DNA of 64,000 nt from Heloderma charlesbogerti. Taxonomy: Eukaryota > Chordata > Lepidosauria > Squamata > Helodermatidae. Where the stretch lies: the NCBI GenBank assembly GCA_026122225.1, contig JANEZZ010001869.1, positions 124,001 through 188,000 on the forward strand, given 5' to 3'. A program made the translations under genes and the position numbers. This document shows, piece by piece, positions 36,017-48,382 of the stretch (within the stretch, counting starts at the first letter, position 1; the number at the start of each line of letters is the position of its first letter). The notes below the pieces were generated by a model, which ran no database searches, had not been told where the DNA came from, and worked only from the letters and a program-made list of their open reading frames with translations.

Positions 36017-36344
36017 CTGCATTTAAAACACAGCTTTCTGCTTCCATTTTAAATGCAGGATCACGACGACTCCCTTTTTCCCAACCCCCTTCCCTCTCCT
36101 TCTCCCCGTATCTGAGTCTTCCATTATCTTTCATTGATCTCGCTCCTCTTCTTGCCGCTTTTAGCTTTTACTCTTTTCAGGGAGAAACTGAAGCGGAACA
36201 CAATGGGGCAATTTGATAGCTCATTATCTGCGATCTATTTTAAAAACAGAACAAAGGGCATTTAGTGCAGGAGATGCCTTGAATAATCATGGCATGATGT
36301 AAAGAGCCTGCAAACTTCCATGAAGGAGCAATCTCAATCTCAGG
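36017..36344 (-). repeat. Unnamed dispersed repeat, copy 2 (inverted to 23846-24168)
   Basis: Reverse complement of the first copy with small indels. The hairpin end (ctgcattta / taaatgcag) is conserved. Confidence 0.85.
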
Positions 36345-37406
36345 GTAAACGCTCAGTGTGAAGGAGCTCCAAGATAGGACAAGAGTCTGCTTCAATCTAG
36401 CAATGTGCTAGCGGGCTGCCAACATCATTCTGAAGCTGCTGGGATTTCAGTATTCACCTAATGGCCCAAGCAGAGTGCGGGAAATGGAGCAGAATGGCAC
36501 AACAATACAGCATAAAGATGCCTCATTGTCTTCTTGCTCTTTGAGCTTTTGTTTTTGTTTTTAAAAAATTGTCTGTGTTTGCCAGGGGGAACAATGAAGC
36601 ACAAGAGATCAAAGCTAAGACTCCCTCGCTGTAATACCTTGGGGGAAGAAACCACCTGAATTGAATTGAATGGACAGGGGAGCCATCACCTGCTATGTTA
36701 AAACATAGAGAAACGTGATTAATTATCTGTGTCTGTCCCAGCAAGTAATCTCCAGTCCCACCCAATGCTGACTAACCCTTGTGTTTTTTAAAACACTTTT
36801 CTTAAAGGGTAAAAGTGCAACATTTGGGAACCACTTGAGGTATTTATTTTAAAGGGGAGGTTTTAAGCTCACAGAAAACCTTGAAAACAAGATAACAGTG
36901 ATCTCTAGGGGGTTAAAACAAAGCAGATAACAAATGCTAACAACTTATTATTTTTTAAAATTATGCCAGCCTAACCGTTTCTGGAATTATGCTTCCTATT
37001 TATATCTCTAAATTTTAGAGAAAGATGGCAATAGGCAAGTTACGGTAGGAAGCGAGCAGAGGGGGCAGTTTCCGTATTTCAGAGCATGAGCGTTCCTTAC
37101 AATTATTTGTATCTCTGGTTCTACATTCTGATTGGTTATTGTTATAAACAATTAAAAGGTAGTGGGCAGGCCCAAAGGCACAATTGATAATGGCTGAATA
37201 AGGCCGCATTCCCTGAGCCCATCTGAAACTCTTGTGTGGTCGGTTTTAGATGGGGATCTGCTCTTTGCTCATCTCAGCCCTCTGAGAATTTGTGATAGAA
37301 CTTCTGGTGGGCATTGAGGATGTGAGCAGCAGCTAGCAGCTTGCATCTCATGAACCTATCAAAAACCTGCTGGACTGCCTCCTTTTGCCTGACCCTCCCT
37401 GCTCCC

Positions 37407-37437
<31 letters not shown>

Positions 37438-38963
37438 AACACACACACACACACAGCGCATCACAAACTTAGTACTTCACATGTCTGTGGGACGTGAACT
37501 GGGTTCCCCTGGTGGGCCCAGCTTGAATACAGCAATGTTCATTTCCAGAGTAGAAGTCAGCTCAGCATGCTCAGCCAACCCTCACCCAAAGGATCACAGA
37601 GGCTTGGATGGGGTCATGGGGAGCATGCAGTAGGGCACACTTTCCCTGAGCCTAATCATCAAAACTTCTCATGATCCACCTCCACCAGAGGTGGCAGATG
37701 CTGGGAGCTGTAGGCCTTTTCTCTGTTTAAACATGCATAGGATTGCGCCCTTAGTTTCCCAGTGCTGCATGCCATAGTTAGGGGGACTAAGAACCATCCC
37801 ATAATTCTGCTTAAACATTTTGATTTTAAATCCAGTGCTTTACCATAACAAGCTTGACATACAAATAGTTATCAGAGCCCATTACCTTGGTGTCTAGGGA
37901 AGGTGAGAGTGCAAGAGAACAAGAACTCTAAACTGATGCATCTTTGAATAAACAAAGCCAACTGTGAAGCCAGGAAATTTGGTTCCTTCAAAGGATACTG
38001 TTTCAGAATCAAAGTTGTCCTTATGTTGCTCCACTTTTCTAAATTGTAGTATGAGGGGAAATTTAAATTCATGCTTCCAGGATGATCCACTACAGCTCTT
38101 AACTTATTGGCACAATGGGAGGAAGTACCAGGGGCGTCTCCCGGTCTCCAGCTGCAGGAAGGCAAGGCCTTTTCCCTCGCAGGACACTGTTGTGAGCAGC
38201 AGAGACGCATAACCCCCGTGGACTACATCCTGCCTATTCCACTCCTTTCATGCAAGCGTAATTTTATATAAAATGTGGTTATTTTGTGTCATAAACAATT
38301 CATAAAAATATCTGAGCAGTCAGTCATATTTTTTAAAGATTAATCATTTTTTAGATGAAAAATACATAATGATCAATTAAAGAACTTGCACATTCATTTG
38401 AAATTCAGCTAACTAAATTTGAATTAGGGTATTTTAATATCTAGTTCATCAATACAAATAAATGCATGATACCTAGTTCAGATTAAAATTAAATCATACG
38501 TTCCTAGGAGGACACTATGACTGGCTAGGCCAACTCCCTGCACACATGTAGAATCCATCATACTGAAACATTAAAATGTAAATTACTTGGAAGGTTTTAG
38601 CTAGAGAAGTAGCTTTCCAGCATGGCTTTCCTGCAGCTGTTGTGGGAAAAGAGACACTTACTAGTACTGTCAAATGAATACGAAACATCCATGAATGGCA
38701 ACTGTGAGTATTCAGTAGTTAAGTTTTAAAAATCCTTTTTATAATATTAGAGCCATAGGAATAAAGAGAAGTTTAATGTGCAGGTTGCCCCACATGTGGG
38801 CTTTACATTTACATGTGCTGGCTGTCTGCGAGGCATCTCTCGTCTCGTCTACACAAAGGTGTTCTGCAACCTGCCCTTGTAGATGGCTTGTTTGCACATT
38901 TGTGGGAGCTATGTGTTCTGCAAAACTTAGGTCCCTTACAGCCAGCTCTAGCATGTGTGTATG
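36345..38963. other. Non-coding, mostly unassigned
   Basis: Contains a CT/AC microsatellite (37409-37455) and half of a MITE (about 37700-37752, ending cataggattgcgccctta). No gene seen. Confidence 0.45.
37409..37455 (+). repeat. (TC)n(AC)n microsatellite
   Basis: (TC)11 followed by an AC-rich run. Confidence 0.95.
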
Positions 38964-39082
38964 CCAGCTGTCCTGAACATGGTGCTCTCCAGATGTTTTA
39001 ACTACAACTCCCAGAATTCCTGACCACTGGCCATGTTGGCTGGAGCTAAAACTTTGAGAAGGCACCAGGTTGGGGAAGGCTG
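38964..39082. mobile_element. hAT-like palindromic MITE
   Basis: cagctgtcctgaacatggtg and, inverted, ggcaccaggttggggaaggc. Confidence 0.8.
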
Positions 39083-39436
39083 GGATGGGCAGTCCACTGG
39101 AATTTTTCTGGGTGGGTGGGGACAAAGCTTTACAGCAGTTTGTGAACTTTCTTCTACAGAGTAGTAGAAGACCCTGGGAACTGAACAGCACTAATGCAGA
39201 AGAGTGTTATATTCCGGAAGCATCATGGACTCCAACAAAATTTGATTCGGAGAGACTAAAAACACACACATAGGAACAAGGGGGAAGAATCCCAAATACA
39301 GAAACACAGTACAACTAAGAACATCATAACGTATATTTTATGGCATCACTGGCCTTATCATAACATCAACAACGTCACATGAATCATCCTAGAATGAGTC
39401 CCTTCATCTTGGAAACATTGGTGAACACTCCCTAGA

Positions 39437-39573
39437 ACAGTCTTCCCCAACCTAGTGCCCTCCAGATGTTTTGGACTAGAGCCCCAGCACGCTGGACCAC
39501 TGGCCATGCTGGCTGGGGCTGATTGGAGATGTGAAGTCCAAAACATCGGAAGGGCACCAGAGTGGGGAAGGCA
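39437..39573. mobile_element. hAT-like palindromic MITE
   Basis: acagtcttccccaacctagt and, inverted, gcaccagagtggggaaggc. Confidence 0.82.
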
Positions 39574-41570
39574 GCTCCAGAGAGTAGCAGTGGAGTCTGT
39601 GGAGAGTGTCTTTAGCAGTGGGAGGAGAAGTCTGCTCGATCAGGTTTTAGGGTTCTAGAGGAGCCTGGACCACTCTTTATTCACATTGTTATCAGCCACT
39701 CTTTATATCAGCTAACAATATAATTTTTGCATGGCTTGAATTTTGAAATACAGCAAAGTTCTTTTGGAATTGATACTTTTCCTTGAATTGTACATTTTGT
39801 GTACGGTTGCACATTTTAATAAAAGCCCTAATAGCATCAGCGAACAAGTCTACCATCTCTGGTAGATTTGGTGACTGAGTAGCGATAAGGCCTGGGCATC
39901 AGGTCTAGATAGGGAGATGGCGCCTCTGAGAAATTTGCATACCAGGTCTGCCCTTCTGATGTTTCTCGTTGGATAGAACTGGTGCCCAGACAATGTCTTT
40001 CCACCCACAGCTGGAACCCTCAGTTCTTTCCATGGCTCCCTTCACCCCTGTAATGGCCCTTCTGCTCTACAGGCAATGCACAATAGGTTGAGGTACCTTC
40101 ACAAGAGGTTTCTTTATTTATAGAATACATGAGAAAACACTAACTTCTGTGGAGCTGCATGGCACACTGTCTCAGCTCCAAGGCCAACACTAAGATAGAG
40201 ATGGGAAGAGGTTCTACTTGGGCCTCCTGCGAGAGCTAAAACTGGCATTCTTAAAGGTGTGTGCCCGTGTGTGTGCCCATGTGAATGATTCTCTCTCTCT
40301 CTCACTCACACACACACACACACACCATTCTAAACCTTAATGAATTGCACTGCTGATACAATCAGTTTCACAGCCCCATCTGCATTTCCCTAAACCACCA
40401 ACTGTCCTGTCCTGAGCCGTGCCTGTGTTGCTGGGAACTGAAAGCAGAGACAGCCGGGGCAGACGCAGCACAGCAACCCTGCTGCTGCTCCTCTCAGAAT
40501 GGCATCATAACTGGAATCTGGAGGGAGGGGGCACTGCACCCTCTTACCCCTATGAGTGGTACCAGAATCCCTCTCCTCCTCCTCACTGAACCCCAGCGGA
40601 GGTTCAGTGCAGGATTTGCAGGATCTACTTATTTTTTTTACTAGGTTTACCAGCCAGAACCAAGTGCAAAATAGTGACTCAGGGAGCAGATGCATCTTTA
40701 GAATTAAAGAACAGGATGCTTCCGAGCACATGGTCAGCCTAGGAATTTGTGTTCAATAGAAGTTACCTCACTGTCCCATCAAACAAAAGTCTAGTCCTTG
40801 CTTTCCCCCAAGCTATCTGGATTTTAGCAGCCTAATTTATTATTGTAGAGTGCAATCCTACATGCTTAGACAGAAAGAACGTCCTACATCTCCCTGCGTT
40901 CCCCAGCCATACCGGAAGGACTTTTTTGTATAAACATGTGTAGGATTGCCCCTTTAGTCAGCCTTTTAGTTGTTGTTACTGCTAAACACTGAGAAGACAG
41001 AAACTGTTGCAGCTCTCATTAGATCCCATCTACTTTTTGCCAGACCCTGCTCTAACATGGGCTACCACACAAAATGCCACTATCCTGTCTTAGTTATAAC
41101 ACCTATAACTCCACTGTTGCACTTGAAATCTAGCATGCAATTCTGACATGTACTGAGTTACAAATATCCAGTATTTCATTTGAAGTATGATCCAACTCTC
41201 GGTCATTAACTTGTACGACCTAAGTGTTAACAAAATTTAAGCCTGCATTCATCAGGCAGGAAATCCCCCCCCCAAACACACACCTCTTTTTTTCTCTCCC
41301 CCTCCCCCCCCCCGCACCCATGTAGAGACCCTCCACCTGGAGGATACTACAATGAATAAAGATTACTAGCACCATCTAGTGGAGATCTCTGACTCCGTGG
41401 AATTATCATCTAAGTTGGTAGACTGAATGGGTTTGGGTGCTTCCAGATGGAGGTCTCTTAGTGCTATGGATCATAAGGCATTGTGCAGCTATTCCAACTT
41501 TTTGTCCTTACTGGATTTTATGTGGTAATGAAAAAGATAGAAGCAGCAGTGGGAAAATAAGGGAGGGGTA
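39574..41570. other. Non-coding, mostly unassigned
   Basis: Holds a (CT)n(CA)n microsatellite (40290-40325), a MITE remnant (40853-40960, gtgcaatcctacatgcttag to tgtgtaggattgcccc), and C-runs near 41264-41315. Confidence 0.5.
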
Positions 41571-41582
41571 CAACTGGGAGTT
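41571..41582 (+). repeat. Left target-site duplication of BovB
   Basis: caactgggagtt, identical to 44770-44781 at the other end of the LINE. Confidence 0.85.
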
Positions 41583-44500
41583 CCCCTTCATGGATCACTG
41601 CCTTGTTGTGGCGAAGGGGCTTGCATAACTCAGTGAAGCCGTAAGCTATTCCGTGCAGGGCCACCCAAGACGGACAGGTCATGGTGGAGAGTTCTGACAA
41701 AATGTGGTCTACTGAAGAAGGAAATGGCAACCCACTCCAGTATTCCTGCCAAGAAAACTGCATGGAACGTATCACAAGGCTAAAAGATATGACGCTGGAA
41801 GATGAGCCCCTCAGGTCGGAAGGTGTCCAATATACTACTGGGGAAGAGCAGAGGGTATTTCCAAGTAGCGCCAGAAAGAGTGAAGCAGCTGGGCCAAAGC
41901 TGAAAGGACACTCAGCTGTGGATGTGTCTGGTGGTGAAAAGAAAATCCGATGCTGTAAAGAACAATATTGTTTAGGAACCTGGAATGTCAGATCAATGAA
42001 TCAAGGTAAGCTGGAGGTGGTCAAACATGAGATGGCAAGATTGAACATCGACATCTTGGGAATCAGCGAACTAAAATGGACAAGCATGGGCGAATTTAAT
42101 TCAGGTGACCATCATATCTACTACTGTGGGCAAGAATCCCTTAGAAGAAATGGAGTAGCACTCAATAGTCAATAAAAGGGTGAGAAAAGCAGTACTGGGG
42201 TACAATCTCAAAAACGATAGAATGATCTCAGTACGAATCCAAGGCAAACCATTCAACATCACAGTAATTCACGTCTATGCCCCAACCACTGATGCCAAGG
42301 AAGCTGAGGTTGATCGGTTCTATGAAGACCTACAACACCTTCTAGAACGAACATCAAAAAAAGATGTCCTTTTCATCATAGGGGATTGGAATGCCAAAGT
42401 AGGAAGTCAAGAATAACCGGGATAACAGGCAAGCATGGCCTTGGTGTACAAAATGAAGCAGGACAAAGGCTAAGAGAGTTTTGCCAAGAGAACACGCTGA
42501 TCAGAGCAAACACTCTTTTCCAACAGCACAAGAGGCGACTCTACACATGGACATCACCAGATGGTCAATATTGAAATCAGATTGATTATGTACTTTGCAG
42601 CCAAAGATGGAGAAGCTCTATACAGTCAGTAAAAACAAGACCTGGAGCTTACTGTGGCTCAGATCATGAGCTTCTTATGGCAAAATTTCAGCTTAAATTG
42701 AAGAACGTAGGGAAAACCACTAAACCATTCAGGTATGACCGAAATCATATCTCTTATGAATACACAGTGATGAATAGATTTAAGGGATTAGACCTGATAG
42801 ACAGAGTGCCTGAGGAACTATGGACAGAGGTCCGTAACGTTGTTCAGCAACTTAAATCCATCCCAAAGAAAAAGAAATCCAAGAAAACAAAGTGGCTGTC
42901 TGATGAGGCTTTACAAGTAGCTGAGGAAAGAAGGAAAGTGAAAAGCAAGGGAGAAAGGCGAAGATATATCCAACTGAATGCAGAGTTCTAGAGAAGAGCA
43001 AGGAGAGACAAGAAGGCCTTCTTAAATGAACAATGCAAAGAAATCGAGGAAAACAATAGAATGGGAAAGACTAGAGATCTTTTCAAGTAAATCGGAGATA
43101 TCAAGGGAACGTTTTGTGCAAAGATGCGCATGATAAAGGACAAAGAAGGCAGGGACCTAACAGAAGCAGATGAGATTAAGAAGAGGTGGAAAGAATACAC
43201 AGAAGAACTATACAGGAAAGATCTTAATGTCCCTGATAGCCATGATAGTGCAGTCACTGAACTTGAGCCAGACATCCTAGAGAGTGAAGTCAAGTGGGCC
43301 TTAGGAAGCATTACTAACAACAAAGCTAGTGGAGATGACAGTATTCCAGCTGAGCTATTTAAGATCCTAAAAGATGATGCTGTTAAAGTGCTGCACTCAA
43401 TATGCCAACACATTTGGAACACTCGACAGTGGCCACAAGACTGGAAAAGGTCAGTTTACATTCCAGTTCCAAAGAAGGGCAATGCCAAAGAGTGTTCAAA
43501 CTACCGTACAATTGCGCTCATTTCACATGCCAGCAAGGTTATGCTCAAAATCCTACAAACTAGGCTTCAGCAGTATGTGAACCGAGAACTACCGGAAGTA
43601 AAAGCGGGGTTTCAAAGAGGCAGAGGAACTAGAGATCAAATCACCAACATTCACTGGATCATGGAGAAAGCAAGAGAATTCCAGAAAAACGTCTCTTTCT
43701 GCTTCATTGACTATGCTAAAGCCTTTGATTGTGTGGATCACAACAAACTGTGGCAAATTCTGAAAGAGATGGGAGTCCCAGACCACCTTACCTGTCTCCT
43801 GAGAAACCTGTACGAGGGTCAAGAAGCAACAGTAAGAACCGGACATGGAATAACTGATTGGTTCAAAATTTGGAAAGGAGTACGACAAGGCTGCATATTG
43901 TTGCCCTGCTTATTTAACTTATATGCAGAGTACATCATGACAAACACCGGGTTGGATGAATCACAGGTCGGAATTAAGATTGCTGGGAGAATTATCAACA
44001 ACCTCAGATACGCAGACAATACCACCCTAATGGCTGAAAGTGAAGAGGATCTAAAGAGCCTCTTGTTGAGGGTGAAAGAGGAGAGTGCAAAAGCTCGTTT
44101 GAAACTCAACATTACAAAAATGAAGATCATGGCATCTGGCCCCATCACTTCCTGGCATATAGAAGGGGAAGAAATGGAAGCAGTGACAGATTTTACTTTC
44201 TTGGGCTCCAAGATCACCGCAGACGGTGACTGTAGCCATGAAATTAAAAGACGCTTGCTCCTTGGGAGGAAAGCTATGGCGCACCTAGACAGCATAGTAA
44301 GAAGCAGAGACATCACCTTGCTGACAAAGGTTCATATAATCAAAGCTATGGTTTTCCCAGTAGTAATGTATGGCTGTGAGAGCTGGACTATAAGGAAGGC
44401 TGAGCGCCGAAGAATCGATGCTTTCGAACTGTGGCGCTGGAGAACACTCTTACGAATCCCCTGGACTGCAAGGAGGTCAAATCAGTCAATCCTAAAGGAA

Positions 44501-44769
44501 ATCAACCCTGAGTGCTCATTGGAAGGACAGATACTGAAGATGAAATACTTTGGCCACCTAATGCGAAGAGAAAACTCCCTGGAAAAGACCCTGATGCTAG
44601 GAAAGACTGAAGGCAAAAGAAGAAGGGGACGGCAGAGGATGAGATGGCTAGATAGCATCACCAATGCAATGAATATGAACTTGAGCACACTCTGGGAGAA
44701 AGTGGAGGACAGGAAGACCTGGCATGCTATGGTCCATGGGGTCACGAAGAGTCGGACACGACTTAACAA
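41583..44769 (+). mobile_element. Full-length RTE-BovB LINE, non-functional
   Basis: About 3.19 kb flanked by the perfect 12-bp repeat caactgggagtt (41571-41582 and 44770-44781). The 5' region carries the BovB leader (atggatcactgccttgttgt), and the 3' end carries the tail ggtcacgaagagtcggacac followed by a short (AAC)n run. BovB encodes one protein with an APE-type endonuclease and a reverse transcriptase. Endonuclease motifs are visible: TWNVRSMN, GISELKW, GDWNAK, SDHELL. RT motifs include FCFIDYAKAFDCVDH and VRQGCILLPCLFNLY. The coding frame is broken by frameshifts near 42173 and 42410 and by stops at 42572, 42989 and 43087. In addition the catalytic box reads YADN (near 44010) instead of YADD. 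Confidence 0.95.
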
Positions 44770-44803
44770 CAACTGGGAGTTGGCAACATCTGGACCCCTA
44801 TAA
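41681..44803 (+). pseudogene. Broken BovB endonuclease/reverse transcriptase reading frame
   Basis: The frame runs 41681-42175, shifts to 42180-42416, returns at about 42386-42574, then continues past stops to 42991 and 43124-44803. The last piece of 559 codons holds the whole RT and the C-terminal region (MYGCESWTIRKAERRRIDAF; RMRWLDSITNAMN). Its final few codons read past the element end at 44769 into flanking DNA. Endonuclease and RT are no longer joined and the RT catalytic Asp is Asn, so no activity is expected. The long antisense frames in this interval are shadows of this one. Confidence 0.93.
44770..44781 (+). repeat. Right target-site duplication of BovB
   Basis: caactgggagtt directly after the (AAC)n tail. 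One or two bases could belong to the tail. Confidence 0.85.
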
Positions 44804-45225
44804 TCTGGACTTATTCTGTGAATAAGTCAAGGTAATTGCACAATAAAAACCCTTAGGTGTCCACTTCATTGGAGTTATTACACTTAATTTTCAAAGCCTT
44901 GGGCTGACAAAATTTTAACCTATTTTTTGCTTCAGAGCACAGCTGCCTTATTCTCCACTGGCCAGCACGCCTCTATAACAGGAAAGAGACAAAAGTTGTG
45001 TTCAGGAGTAACACTAAACTATGGTTTTGTGGTATATGAACAAGTTTTGGGCTTGTGAGCTCCCCCCCCCCCCCGCCCCCAGAACAGCAGCAAGGAAGAA
45101 ATCAGAAGCTTTTTGTTTTTATTTCCAACTAACTAGTTACCTGTTTACAGCGGTCAGCCTTCTTATGATTTAGGGAAACAAGCTAACCTCACACCATGAC
45201 TCATGATCCAAACTTATTTCCCTAA

Positions 45226-45364
45226 ACCAGGGGTGGGCAACTTGTAGGCCAAAACATCTGGAGAACTACAACTCCCATAATCCCTCACTATTTGCTATGC
45301 TGGTTAGGATTGATGGGAGCTGTAGGCCAAAACATCTGGAGGGCTACAAATTGCTCAACCCTGC
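45226..45364. mobile_element. hAT-like palindromic MITE, probably nested in an older MITE
   Basis: ccaggggtgggcaacttgta and the right-end inverse. The flanks (ttatttccctaaa on the left, ccctaaaccataattaag on the right) look like an older element split by it. Confidence 0.7.
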
Positions 45365-46486
45365 CCTAAACCATAATTAAGATTAACCACAGTTCTGGGT
45401 TTGGGCATAATAAACCAGGGATAATTGAAAATGGAAGCAAAAGATCTAATCCCTTCCTTGAGACTGTGCTGGAAAAAAAAGAGAGCAGGAGCACACAAGC
45501 CATGTCAAAAAGGGCAACACGGAACGAATATTGCACGTTCCTGAAATTGACATGGAGTGACTATGATTTCTTGGGTTATTTGGATGTAGATTTGTTTTAT
45601 AACCTGTATTACTTTACCAGGGTTGACCTAATGGGTCTTGTGTGGGGCGGTGGTGGTTGGGTGCACATAACTCTCACTCACACATGCACAGGGGCTTCAT
45701 TCTAGAGGAAAACACGGGCAGGACTGTGTTTATGCCAACATTTCAAAATTCTGCATCCTCTATAAATTATGCAAATTAAACAAATAGTCTTACATATTTT
45801 ATATAACTTATTTCTCTTTGGTTGGTTATAGGGAAGGCGCTATGGAGAAGCACAAAATCTAGGCCTCTGGAAACAATTCCTATGGCTTCTGAGGTTTCAC
45901 TGGGCATTAACTATACTCTTTGTATACCCACTGGCTAGAGCCCTGCTTCTCCTCACAACCCTCCCTTTGAAAAACTGATACTCGAGTTGCTGAATTCACT
46001 GGTGCAGAATACACACCACTCTGAAAATCATTACTGCTTAAATTAAACAAGCCCTGGGCTGGAGGAAATGTACCAGATCCTATGAGGCATTGCAACATTC
46101 CAGTAGGACAGTAGTCACAACAGCATGACATTATTGTACTGCTGAACCTGTCCTGAAATTTTGCAGGGTTGTGTTTGTTTTTTTACTTAGGGGAGCCTCT
46201 ATGATGTGGACAATTTCTGTGCATACAACACTTAGCATAAAACTATTGCACCTACCTGACATTTGGCATGCTTCACCACCTCAGAAGGGGTAACTATGCC
46301 TGCAAATTTCATCCAATTCTGGCCAAAACGTTGCAGCCATTTGTTGATTTCCAATGATAAGTCAATGAGGAGTTGCGAAGCTTAAGATTTCCAAGGTGAG
46401 GTTCTGATTTGTTCTCAAGTCATATCAGGCTGTTGATTCTGAACTACTCAACCGGGGTCAGTGTACGCCCCTATTCAAATGCGATA

Positions 46487-46560
46487 TTCAAATTCAATTC
46501 AATTCAATCAATTCAATTTCATTTCTATACTGCCCAATAGCTGAAGCTCTTTTTTTCTTT
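46487..46560 (-). mobile_element. LINE 3' end with (TTCAA)n tail, reversed
   Basis: aattcaattcaattcaatca followed by ctatactgcccaatagctga, as in the LINE at 11528. Confidence 0.6.
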
Positions 46561-48376
46561 AACCAGATGATAGTGAGAATGAATAGCAACGCTGCATTGA
46601 TGCAACGTGGGATGCTTGTCCTGTATTCAAGAACCTTCATCTCACTGTGCCAACGCACACACTCACTTTCACATGTTGCTAAGCCTCCCCAATGCCTCCC
46701 ATCAATCTCTGCAGCCATCCTCCCTGCTTCTTCCCCTCAAGTCACCCCCAGCCCGGCTCTGTCTCCCCATCTCACTCTCCTACCATAGACCTCATCTCCT
46801 TGATGCTTCTTCCTCCTCTCCCTCCACATTGGGCCACCCCCAGCCCTACCTCAGCTTCCCCCTTTAGCAGGCAGGGCCAGCAAGTCCCTTCCTCCCCACC
46901 CCCCTTTTGGGGAGGGTGGTGTTTCACAGTGAAGTGGTGGCCTCCAGCCGCCATCTTTACTTCCAAAGAATGTCTCTGTGCCCCACCACCTAAAAGTTTT
47001 GTTTTTTAAAAAAGTTGGTGTTTTCGTTTTGTTTTACAGATCACAAGTACTTCACAGGCACAATGGGAGGCAGCCATGGGTTTTATGCTGCCAAACTCCA
47101 GTGTAAACAATCATCTTATGTTGATTAATCCTCGCTTACTTCTACAGTTCACTGGATGACCTTGGGCCAAACACTCTCCCACGGCTGCAGAGAGGAGGAG
47201 GCAGGCTGAATGTATGCTGATGTGAAAACTGGGAAGAATAAAACATAAATAGCAGTTGTGTGAAACAGGTCCACAAGCATTTAGAAATGCCCAGTTCAGA
47301 TGTGACCAGCAGGTGGCACTACAGGAGAACTGGCGAGCCATCTCCAGTACACTGCTATTTAATTAGCACCTGCAATTGAATCATCTGTCAAAGGTCAAGA
47401 CGCAAGAGGAAAATGCAGCAAGTGTTGCTGTTCCAGCATAATATACCAGTACATTTGGCACTGTGGATATGGATCACTGCTCCCATTAATATTCACTCAT
47501 ACCTCCCCCAGCCTAGCACTGTTATTGCGCCTGTTGGTGACTCCCAGAAAAAACAAAACAAAAACAAGATTAGTTTTTAATTCAGCAGTATCTTCACAGC
47601 TGAATTGTGCAGTTTTCCCATGCACCATTCAGAAAGACAAGAGCTCTTATATCCTTATGACCACAGGAAGCTGAACTCAATGGAATGTCCTTTCTACTCT
47701 CGAACCCTCTTAACTTTTGAATCCCTCCAAAATTAAAATTCAACCTCCAGCTGAACTCAGCTATGATCTCTCTAGCCCCATCCCCACTCCATTAATTTAC
47801 TTTAATGGGATTTCTAAACACGAACAAAGGGAGCTGAGGAAAGGAGTACAAAGATGAGATGTGTTCACAACTGTGTGAAGGTGAGACCAGGCATCTTTAG
47901 TCACCTGTATTTCCATATTCAGTTGGCATTTCATGTACCACTGGTAGTGCTACACAAGGGAAAGCAAGGGAAGAAGCACCTAGAAAGGGAGGTGCAAAAG
48001 GGAGAGCAGTGGCTACCTGATAAGGCCTAGGTAATCCCTCACGTGGAGCAGTCCATCAGCACAAGGACTGATAACAGCCCCAAAGTAATGTGTGATTGGT
48101 GTGCCTGAACCCTCCAAAATCCTCCATTTGAAAGCAACCAGATAGAATCCTCTGAAGACTGGAAGTACTGCCTGCCTTAAGCCCTTATGAAAAAGGGGGG
48201 GCTGCAAGTTAAATACCTGCCATATATGGCTCAGAGAACTCAATAGTTCTTTTTGCTCAGCTCAATCCTATTACACTGTTTCTTTTTCAGAATTCTGTTG
48301 CATCTTAGGAAAAGCCATCTCTTCTGAAGCAAGCTGAGAAGAAAGAATTCAGACTTTCCCCCCCAAACAATTCACA

Positions 48377-48382
48377 TTTATT
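48377..48382 (-). terminator. SEC14L1: Candidate AATAAA poly(A) signal for SEC14L1
   Basis: The plus strand reads tttatt, which is AATAAA on the coding strand, inside aataataaatgtg. Cleavage would fall near 48355-48365. Other AATAAA or ATTAAA hexamers exist nearby, so this choice is an inference. Confidence 0.4.

Larger units (their letters stand above)
44782..48359. other. Repeat-bearing intergenic DNA downstream of SEC14L1
   Basis: Includes a C-run (45061-45078), a palindromic MITE (45226-45364), a LINE 3' end with (TTCAA)n (46487-46560) and a possible tRNA-SINE remnant near 47150-47220 (ggatgaccttgggccaaaca). No coding exon seen. Confidence 0.5.

Noticed and set aside
43819..44316. 165-codon minus-strand frame
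   Set aside because: Antisense shadow of the BovB reverse transcriptase.
41583..44769. BovB as proof of a ruminant source
   Set aside because: BovB is shared by ruminants and squamates through horizontal transfer. The Sauria SINE and CR1-rich background point to a squamate.
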